Assembly (NCBI GenBank): GCA_947303825.1
Contig: CAMYZK010000053.1
Span: forward strand, 1 to 10,596
DNA: 10,596 nucleotides
From: an uncultured Prevotella sp.
GTDB taxonomy: Bacteria; Bacteroidota; Bacteroidia; Bacteroidales; Bacteroidaceae
Direction: 5' to 3'
Shown here: one piece after another, positions 5,242-10,596 of the stretch
How positions within the stretch are numbered: position 1 is the stretch's first letter
How the letters are laid out: every line of letters starts with the position of its first letter
The notes under the pieces: model-generated
The model's database searches: none
Told to the model about the DNA's origin: nothing
The model's input: only the letters and a program-made list of their open reading frames with translations
Made by a program: the position numbers and the translations under genes

Positions 5242-7512
5242 ATGGGAGAGCTGGCTCCGCTGATACGAGACCTTGCACTGATACTGATAGTGGCAGGCAT
5301 GGTGACGCTGCTGTTCAAGAAACTCAAGCAGCCGCTGGTGCTGGGATATATTGTTGCCGGATTTCTGGTGTCGCCACACATGCCCTATACGGCTAGCGTG
5401 GTAGATATGTCGAACATTCACCTGTGGGCTGACATCGGCGTTATGTTCCTGCTCTTCTCGTTGGGCCTGGATTTCTCGTTCAAGAAGATACTCAAGATGG
5501 GAGCCTCGCCCGTTATTTCTACAGTAACCATCATCTTCTCAATGGCGATGCTGGGCATGACCGTAGGGCACCTCTTCGGGTGGAGCCGCATGGATTGCAT
5601 CTTCCTAGGGGGCATGCTCGCCATGTCGTCTACAACTATCATTTACAAGGCTTTCGACGACCTTGGCCTTCGCCAGCAGCAGTTTGCCTCGCTGGTGATG
5701 TCGGTGCTCATACTGGAAGACATTCTTGCTATAGTGATGATGGTCATGCTCTCGGCCATTGCCGGGGGCAACATGGAAGGGGGGCAGATGCTGAGCTCGG
5801 TGCTGAAGATAGTGTTCTTCCTAGTGCTGTGGCTGGTTGTGGGCATCTTTGCCGTGCCGCTGCTGCTGAAGCGTGTGCGCAAAATTATCAACGGCGAGGT
5901 GTTGCTGATAGTCTCGCTGGGTATGTGTTGCGCCATGGCTGTCTTCTCTACCAAGGTGGGATTCTCGTCGGCTTTTGGCGCCTTCATCATGGGCAGCATT
6001 CTGGCCGAGACGATAGAGGCCGAGCGCATAGAGAAGCTGGTGGAGCCGGTAAAGAACCTGTTCGGGGCCATTTTCTTCGTTTCGGTGGGCATGCTGGTAG
6101 ACCCCGAGATTATAGCAGGGTATGCATTGCCCATCTTCGTGCTGGTGAGCACTATACTTGTAGGACAGTCGGTGCTGGGCTCGTTTGCCTTCATGCTGGG
6201 CGGCGAGAGTCTGAAGAGTGCCATGCGCTGCGGGTTCTCAATGGCTCAGATAGGCGAGTTCTCGTTTATCATTGCTTCGCTAGGTCTTGCCCTGGGCGTG
6301 ATAAGCGACTTCCTCTATCCTGTTGTTGTTGCAGTGTCGGTAATAACCACCTTCCTCACTCCCTACATGATAAGGCTGGCCACTCCTGCCTATTCATCGT
6401 TGGAGCACAAGCTGCCCTCGCGTCTCATAAGAACGCTGAACAGGCTGTCAATGAGCCATCCCAACTCTACGGAGAAGAGCAAGTGGAAGCAGCTGCTGGT
6501 CCAGATGCTTGTCAATACTGTGGTATACTCTATTCTCTCGGCAGCTGTTATTGCGCTTATGTTCATGCTCTTCCATCCTTTCATGTTGAGACTGATGCCC
6601 GAGCAGACGACAGTGCTGGGAATAAGCATCTCTATTCCTGCCCTGCTTACAGGAGTTCTCTCCGTGTTGTTCATATCGCCTTTCCTCAGGGCTATGGTGG
6701 CTAAGAAGAACCATAGCGAAGAGTGGAAAGCCTTGTGGAAAGAGAGCAACCGCAACCACCTGCCATTGCTGTTCACTGTCTTGGTAAGGGCTGTGGTGGC
6801 TGTTGCCTTTGTCTTCTATGTGTGCCAGCATCTGGCCCATTTCGCACCTGCTATAGTCATCACGCTTGGCGTGGTGGTGGTGGGGCTCATCTTGCTCTCG
6901 CGCACAGTGAAGCATCGCAGCATACTGTTGGAAAGACTATTTGTTAACAACCTGCGCTCACGCGACATAGAGGCTCAGGTGCATGGCAAGAGGCGTCCGC
7001 TATATGAGGGCAGGCTGCTTGACCGTGATATTCATATTGCCGACTTCGATATTCCGCAGGACTCCCTCTGGGCTGGACAGACGCTGATGCAGCTCAATCT
7101 GGGGCGGAAGTACGGCGTACACGTAAGCAGCATACTGAGGGGAGGAAACCGCCTGAACATTCCCGACGGCAACTTCCAGCTCTTTCCCACCGACCGTATA
7201 CAGGTGATAGGAAGCGACACGCAGCTGGCTGTGCTGCGTGCGGCAATAGAGAAGGAGGTGAGGGGTGAGGACACCGAGCTTGAGAAACGTGAGATGAAGC
7301 TGCGGCAGCTCATCATAGGCAGCGGCAGTCCGTTCATAGGAAAGACGCTGGAGCAGAGCGGGCTGCGCAGCGACTACAACTGTATGGTGGTGGGGCTGGA
7401 AGAGGGAAAGGAGAACCTCTCGCCGTTCAAACCTGCACGACGCTTTGCCGAAGGTGACATCATTTGGGTAGTGGGTGAGGAAGACGACCTGAACCGACTG
7501 TTAAGCAACTAG
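5242..7512 (+). CDS. CPA2-family cation/proton antiporter with two C-terminal TrkA-C-like domains
   Basis: Inner-membrane exchanger of the monovalent cation:proton antiporter-2 type (KefB/KefC/NapA relatives), expected to move K+ or Na+ against H+. Residues about 8-380 form the exchanger core, with around a dozen hydrophobic segments, the FLLFSLGLDFSFKK motif (69-82), the SSTTIIYKAF crossover (129-138) and an acidic pair E159-D160 in LILEDILAI, where many Kef proteins have Gln-Asp. Residues about 418-552 add roughly four more membrane segments. The soluble tail holds two TrkA-C/RCK-C-like domains (about 592-670 and 684-756; patterns FQLFPTDRIQVIGS and RRFAEGDIIWVVGE), which commonly bind ligands and gate transport. 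No Rossmann-type TrkA-N/RCK-N domain is seen between them and the membrane part. The ATG follows a purine-rich leader without a clear ribosome binding site. Ion specificity cannot be read from sequence. Confidence 0.88.
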   Translation: MGELAPLIRDLALILIVAGMVTLLFKKLKQPLVLGYIVAGFLVSPHMPYTASVVDMSNIHLWADIGVMFLLFSLGLDFSFKKILKMGASPVISTVTIIFSMAMLGMTVGHLFGWSRMDCIFLGGMLAMSSTTIIYKAFDDLGLRQQQFASLVMSVLILEDILAIVMMVMLSAIAGGNMEGGQMLSSVLKIVFFLVLWLVVGIFAVPLLLKRVRKIINGEVLLIVSLGMCCAMAVFSTKVGFSSAFGAFIMGSILAETIEAERIEKLVEPVKNLFGAIFFVSVGMLVDPEIIAGYALPIFVLVSTILVGQSVLGSFAFMLGGESLKSAMRCGFSMAQIGEFSFIIASLGLALGVISDFLYPVVVAVSVITTFLTPYMIRLATPAYSSLEHKLPSRLIRTLNRLSMSHPNSTEKSKWKQLLVQMLVNTVVYSILSAAVIALMFMLFHPFMLRLMPEQTTVLGISISIPALLTGVLSVLFISPFLRAMVAKKNHSEEWKALWKESNRNHLPLLFTVLVRAVVAVAFVFYVCQHLAHFAPAIVITLGVVVVGLILLSRTVKHRSILLERLFVNNLRSRDIEAQVHGKRRPLYEGRLLDRDIHIADFDIPQDSLWAGQTLMQLNLGRKYGVHVSSILRGGNRLNIPDGNFQLFPTDRIQVIGSDTQLAVLRAAIEKEVRGEDTELEKREMKLRQLIIGSGSPFIGKTLEQSGLRSDYNCMVVGLEEGKENLSPFKPARRFAEGDIIWVVGEEDDLNRLLSN

Positions 7513-7571
7513 TGTCCCTTTCACTTCCCCTTCAAGTGGAGCTTGCGTAACTTGAGTTACTAAGACAACCG

Positions 7572-8507
7572 TTAGTCGGGAATAAGGAAGTTTATCACTT
7601 CCTGCTCTACCGTTATCTGGTATTCTCCCACTGGCTGCTTCATAATACGTCCGTCTATTCCCACAAGGGCATGGCGTGCCTCTTCCACCACTAGATGGCG
7701 AGTGCGGTAGGGATGTACGGAACGGTGGTTGAGGAAACGTCTGGAGATGAGGAGCCACAGTCCGCTGAACAGCTGCATGAGCTGTGGGTCGTAGACCACG
7801 GTAAGGTCGAGCATGCCGTTGTAAGGTACGGCACTGGGAGTCTGGCCATAGCCCAGTGAGTTGCCCACGCACACCGTCATAATGCGGCGGTCTATGGTCT
7901 CACAGTTTACGTGGAGGCGCATCTTGTAGTCCTTGCGATGGAATATCTTCAGTATGATGGAAACGATGAAGGAGAGTGTGCGCGACCATAGAATCTTGCG
8001 CGTCTGCTGCCGCAGGTTCATGATGTCGGCCGTAGTGCCTATGTTTACACAGTTCAGGAAGAAACGCTGCTGTCTCTCTCCCTGCTTGTCGGTAAAGGTC
8101 ATGCAGCCCAGGTCTACCTGTCGTGTTCGGCCTTTGCAGAGCCACTCCACAGTCTGAGCATCGTCATCTTCCTTGAAGCCCCAGAAGCGGGCAAAGTCGT
8201 TGAGCTGGCCGTTGGGCACCACACCGAGCTTCACGTTGTTGCGCACGCTCCGTTCCTCACGCATAAGGCAGTTAACTGCATCGTTGAGGGCCGAGTCGCC
8301 ACCCACCAATATGATAGTCTTGTATCCGTTGCGTATGAGCATGGTGACAAGGCGCTCCACGCTGTCAGAGTTCTCGCTCTGCACCATGTCGTACATTACC
8401 TCATGCCGGTCTAGCTCACGCTGCAGTTTCTCCCAGCGTTTGCGCTTGCTCTTCAGTCCATTGCGGGGGCAGTAGAGTATGCCCCAACGGTTTTGCTCGG
8501 TTTCCAT
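7572..8507 (-). CDS. Diacylglycerol/lipid kinase-family protein with altered signature motifs
   Basis: The 311-residue protein has the two-domain layout of the DAGK_cat/YegS/DgkB family, which phosphorylates lipids such as diacylglycerol or sphingoid bases using ATP. The N-terminal nucleotide domain has TIILVGGDSALNDAVN (residues 64-79), where the family usually has GGDGT; VVPNGQLNDFAR (96-107) stands where PxGTxNDFAR is usual. Later come NCVNIGTTADI (152-162), GNSLGYG (215-221), NGMLDLTVV (230-238; usually DGxLDV) and GIDGRIM (283-289; usually DGE). The fold is recognisable but several catalytic or nucleotide-contacting positions differ, so activity and substrate are uncertain. From memory, Bacteroidales relatives may share GGDSA, which would make this a subfamily and not a decayed enzyme. 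It is third in a probable miaA-small ORF-kinase transcription unit and converges on the antiporter gene with 59 bases between them. Confidence 0.82.
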   Translation of the reverse strand: METEQNRWGILYCPRNGLKSKRKRWEKLQRELDRHEVMYDMVQSENSDSVERLVTMLIRNGYKTIILVGGDSALNDAVNCLMREERSVRNNVKLGVVPNGQLNDFARFWGFKEDDDAQTVEWLCKGRTRQVDLGCMTFTDKQGERQQRFFLNCVNIGTTADIMNLRQQTRKILWSRTLSFIVSIILKIFHRKDYKMRLHVNCETIDRRIMTVCVGNSLGYGQTPSAVPYNGMLDLTVVYDPQLMQLFSGLWLLISRRFLNHRSVHPYRTRHLVVEEARHALVGIDGRIMKQPVGEYQITVEQEVINFLIPD

Positions 8508-8527
8508 TTGTCAGTTCAATTAACTAT

Positions 8528-8586
8528 CCACATTCCACATTCCTCTTTTCACATTCCTCCTCTTTCCACATTTCTCTTTCCTCTTA
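8528..8586 (-). repeat. Degenerate 7-base tandem repeat array between the kinase and small ORF genes
   Basis: On the + strand, 7-base units of forms CCACATT, TCACATT, CCTCTTT, CCTCCTC and CCTCTTA run from 8528, with one 3-base interruption at 8563-8565 (about eight units). It fills most of the 91-base spacer (8508-8598). On the transcribed strand it is purine-rich. No hairpin or promoter was seen there. Confidence 0.65.
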
Positions 8587-8598
8587 AAAGTTCTATTC

Positions 8599-8814
8599 CT
8601 ATTTACGCTGCACCATTCGTTCATAGTTCAGTGTGTTGATGTCTATCTTTGGTCCTTTGTCATCATCGTTCCATATTCTCATGTGCAGCGGCTCGCCCAG
8701 GTGCTTGTAGTACTTGACGACAGGGTTGAAGGCTTTACGACCGATTCCGAGCAGGTCGCTGACATAAAGATGTGTAGCTATGGTCTTTAGTGATCTCTTA
8801 GTGTTTGTAGCCAT
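8599..8814 (-). CDS. Small conserved-looking protein of unknown function, 71 residues
   Basis: I do not recognise this protein. The preferred start is the ATG at 8812-8814 (protein begins MATNTKRS); an upstream in-frame ATG at 8844 would overlap miaA and add an unlikely leader. The product is soluble-looking and basic in its first half (KRSLKTIATHLYVSDLLGIG), with a mixed polar second half containing RIWNDDDKGPKIDINTL and ending MVQRK. It has no signal peptide, membrane segment or cysteine. It starts 17 bases downstream of the miaA stop, so the two are probably co-transcribed. Being real is supported by the tight spacing, the balanced protein-like composition and lack of competing frames, but it is short. 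A role linked to tRNA modification or lipid metabolism would be guesswork. Confidence 0.65.
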   Translation of the reverse strand: MATNTKRSLKTIATHLYVSDLLGIGRKAFNPVVKYYKHLGEPLHMRIWNDDDKGPKIDINTLNYERMVQRK

Positions 8815-8831
8815 AGTTGATATGAAGTATA

Positions 8832-9803
8832 TTAGTTGTTGCAATTATTGTCTAAATGTTTGTTGTAAAGGGAGAGGATTTCCTGGACTTTCTGCTCCAT
8901 GGGCAGGGTGGCGTCTATCCAATGTATGCGGAAGCCTCGGCGCTCCATGCCCCGGAACCAGGTCATCTGGCGTTTGGCAAACTGGTGGATAGCTATCTCC
9001 AGCTGTCGGAACATCTCGTCGTAGGAGAGCTGACCTGTGACGTAGAGTGTCACATACTTGTATTCCAGTCCGTAGTAGGTGAGGTCTTCGGGGGCAATGC
9101 CCTCTGCCAGCAGGCTGCGCACCTCGTCGACCATCCCCTCGTCGAGTCGGGCCTTCAGCCGACGGGTAATCTTTTCGCGGCGCAGCTCACGGTCTATAGC
9201 AACACCAACGATGAGCGATGCAGCTCCCACGTTGGTATTCCCGGAGGGAGATGGCTTTAGTAGGGTGGGAGAGTGGCGCTGCCCCAGCTCTATCTCTATG
9301 GCACGTATTGCACGTTGGGCTGTGTCCACGTCGGTGGTGTTGTGCATGTGTGTGCCGTTTTTGGCTTTCAGGGCAACGAGCATCTGTGTGAGCTCTGGCA
9401 GAGACTTGCCCTCCAGCCTGGCCCTCAGTTCGGGGTCTTGGGGCACTGGCGAGAGTTGGTAGCCTCCTAGCACTGCTTCTATGTAAAGTCCTGTGCCTCC
9501 GCAGAGTATGGGAACTGCGTTGTGTGAAAGGACGATGTCGTAGGCACGGGCGAAGTCCTGCTGATACTGGAAGAGGTTGTACTTGGTGCCCGGTTCGCAG
9601 ATGTCTATCAGGTGGTGGGGGATAAGGGTGGCATCTTCCCCTTCTCCCACGGTATAGTCGGCCAGGTCTTTGCCTGTGCCTATATCCATGCGTCGGTACA
9701 CCTGCCTTGAGTCGGCAGAGATAATCTCTCCGCCGATGCGCTTGGCAAGTGCCGCTGCCAATGGTGTCTTGCCGCTAGCTGTAGGTCCAAGTATTGTTAT
9801 CAA
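8832..9803 (-). CDS. miaA: tRNA dimethylallyltransferase
   Basis: Transfers a dimethylallyl group from DMAPP to N6 of A37 in tRNAs reading U-starting codons, the first step toward ms2i6A; cytosolic. At 323 residues it fits the family. Visible are the P-loop GPTASGKT (6-13), DSRQVYR (31-37) with the catalytic Asp31, the IGTGKDLADYTV insertion typical, from memory, of a Bacteroidetes miaA type, HHLIDI (63-68), CGGTGLYIEA (101-110), TDVDTAQRAIRAIE and the C-terminal HQFAKRQMTWFRGMERR that contacts the tRNA. The start is TTG (9801-9803): an in-frame stop lies only five codons upstream with no ATG or GTG between, and the P-loop already sits at residue 6. No Shine-Dalgarno site is visible. It heads the probable miaA-small ORF-lipid kinase unit. 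Bacteroidetes often have two miaA paralogues; which one this is cannot be told. Confidence 0.95.
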   Translation of the reverse strand: MITILGPTASGKTPLAAALAKRIGGEIISADSRQVYRRMDIGTGKDLADYTVGEGEDATLIPHHLIDICEPGTKYNLFQYQQDFARAYDIVLSHNAVPILCGGTGLYIEAVLGGYQLSPVPQDPELRARLEGKSLPELTQMLVALKAKNGTHMHNTTDVDTAQRAIRAIEIELGQRHSPTLLKPSPSGNTNVGAASLIVGVAIDRELRREKITRRLKARLDEGMVDEVRSLLAEGIAPEDLTYYGLEYKYVTLYVTGQLSYDEMFRQLEIAIHQFAKRQMTWFRGMERRGFRIHWIDATLPMEQKVQEILSLYNKHLDNNCNN

Positions 9804-9809
9804 GTTTTT

Positions 9810-9830
9810 GAGTTTAGAGTTTAGAGACTT
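9810..9830 (+). repeat. 7-base tandem repeat array upstream of miaA
   Basis: Three 7-base units (GAGTTTA twice, then GAGACTT) begin 6 bases before the miaA start and overlap the 29-base module at 9816-9844. The miaA leader, and any ribosome binding signal, is therefore made of repeat sequence. Confidence 0.65.
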
Positions 9831-9890
9831 TTGTTTTGGAGTTCAGAAGTTCTTGCGTTCCTTCGGTAACAAGCCACCAGAGGTCGAGCG
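9816..9890. repeat. Second copy of the intergenic repeat modules
   Basis: 9816-9844 matches the reverse complement of 1465-1493 at 27 of 29 positions. 9850-9890 matches 1409-1446 in direct orientation: TTCTTGCGT and AGGTCGAGCG are shared at the ends apart from the variant T/C pairs, with a 3-base length difference between. The two modules are thus rearranged relative to each other between the two spacers. Together with the heptamer arrays at 9810 and 9941 this makes the miaA/hydrolase spacer (9804-9956) look like a relative of the element at 1358-1552. Confidence 0.7.
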
Positions 9891-9940
9891 CAGAAGTTCA
9901 GGCATTTGTCTAGCTGATGTCCGCATACGTAATGTTCTGC

Positions 9941-9968
9941 GTTCAACGTTCACCGTTCACCGTTCAAC
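9941..9968 (-). repeat. 7-base tandem repeat array across the hydrolase stop codon
   Basis: Four perfect 7-base steps on the + strand, units GTTCAAC and GTTCACC (pattern A-C-C-A). The TGA stop of the adjoining hydrolase gene (9957-9959) lies inside the third unit, so the array supplies the last codons and runs on past the gene. Confidence 0.8.
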
Positions 9969-10596
9969 GTGTATCCAGTCGGCCTCCACCCAGCCACGGT
10001 CGCACTTAGGGTCGCTCTCTGCTGAGACGAATCCGAACTTGGCACCTATCCATACACCCTCCCGCATCTTGAACATGTCGCCGCAAGGGGTGAACTTCTT
10101 GCCGTTCTGGCTCCAGGCGAAGTTTACTTGGGAGTTGTCCACGCTGAAGCGCAGGTATATGTCTTCGTGTATTCCAGGCTTATAGTCTATCTTGTCTTGT
10201 GCAGTGGGCTTGAGTGTGGCAAGGATGTTTTCTTTTTGTGCCTTACCCTTGTCGGCTCCCAGGCATGTCATCTGTACCAGCTGGAACTCGTTGCCCTGGC
10301 GTCGTACTACGAGGGCCGAGTAGTCGCGTCCCATAACGATGAGTCCGCCAAACTGCCCGTCGGCCTTCGATGTGAAGCGCAGCTTGGCTGTGACGGTAAA
10401 CTTGTCGGCAGGAGTCTTCTGCAGCAGCATGTTGGGTACCAGATAGAGGTTTTTCCATCCTTCGGCCAGCTTGTGGGTGTATATGCGGAAGGTGCCGAAA
10501 GCGGTAGGCACACCATACTTCTCGTCGTAGTTGGCCTGCCACTGCCATTGCTTGCCCATGGTGGGAGTGTTGAACTCGTCGCTCTCTGCAGGGTTG
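9957..10596 (-). CDS. GH43-type glycoside hydrolase, C-terminal domain only (5' end outside window)
   Basis: The frame stays open to the right edge of the window, so about the last 213 residues are seen. The visible part starts just before SDEFNTPTMGKQWQWQANY, which matches the entry to the beta-xylosidase C-terminal concanavalin A-like domain of family 43 glycosidases (usually DEFN...LG.QWQWN). Later features fit a jelly-roll module: FGGLIVMGRDYSALVVRR, IYLRFSVDNSQVNFAWSQNGKKF and VWIGAKFGFVSAES ending WVEADWIHVER. In the full protein this module follows a five-bladed propeller that cleaves xylan or arabinoxylan side chains, implying use of plant polysaccharide. The catalytic domain and signal peptide are not in the window, so substrate and location cannot be stated. 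The last residues are encoded by a heptamer repeat array. No type IX sorting domain is present at the C-terminus. Confidence 0.75.
   Translation of the reverse strand, partial: NPAESDEFNTPTMGKQWQWQANYDEKYGVPTAFGTFRIYTHKLAEGWKNLYLVPNMLLQKTPADKFTVTAKLRFTSKADGQFGGLIVMGRDYSALVVRRQGNEFQLVQMTCLGADKGKAQKENILATLKPTAQDKIDYKPGIHEDIYLRFSVDNSQVNFAWSQNGKKFTPCGDMFKMREGVWIGAKFGFVSAESDPKCDRGWVEADWIHVER

Noticed and set aside
5580..6704. Open frame of 374 codons on the + strand within the antiporter gene
   Set aside because: It overlaps the antiporter in another frame and its translation is rich in Cys, His, Arg and Gly without membrane segments or motifs; it reflects high-GC codon bias.
7522..7560. Possible bidirectional terminator between the convergent antiporter and kinase genes (CACTT/AAGTG and GTAAC/GTTAC hairpins)
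   Set aside because: Both stems are only 5 base pairs and no T-tract follows on either strand, so the structure is too weak to call.

Overview
The window looks like chromosomal DNA from a Bacteroidales bacterium, most likely of the Prevotella group. The reasons are a PorQ-type type IX secretion gene next to cmk, a Bacteroidetes-style promoter (TTTG, then TATCTTTG), mostly weak Shine-Dalgarno sites, and protein sequences that read like Bacteroides/Prevotella homologues. Assignment is from memory of families and gene order; no database search was run.

Left part, + strand: the 3' end of porQ overlaps cmk by ATGA. A 343-base spacer follows, holding a repeat-rich element flanked by inverted heptamer arrays, a terminator-like hairpin and the leader of clpB. 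clpB encodes the Hsp100 disaggregase and appears to lack about 20-27 residues in its second ATPase domain. Next come a clear promoter, a glycine-zipper OmpA-family lipoprotein, a strong terminator, and a large CPA2-type cation/proton antiporter with two C-terminal TrkA-C-like domains.

Right part, - strand, convergent with the antiporter: a GH43-type glycoside hydrolase (C-terminal part only, cut by the window edge), then miaA (TTG start), a 71-residue orphan protein, and a diacylglycerol/lipid kinase-family protein whose signature motifs are altered. The last three are probably co-transcribed.

Most genes are housekeeping: nucleotide metabolism, protein quality control, envelope structure, ion homeostasis, tRNA modification. 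I see no defence system, CRISPR array, integrase, insertion sequence, rRNA or tRNA. The most unusual material is between genes. Three spacers carry arrays of 7-base tandem repeats with different unit sequences, and two of these spacers (about 8.4 kb apart) also share conserved core modules. This suggests a dispersed family of small non-coding elements. The other notable points are the ClpB deletion, the divergent kinase motifs, and a possible response-regulator site ahead of the OmpA lipoprotein promoter.
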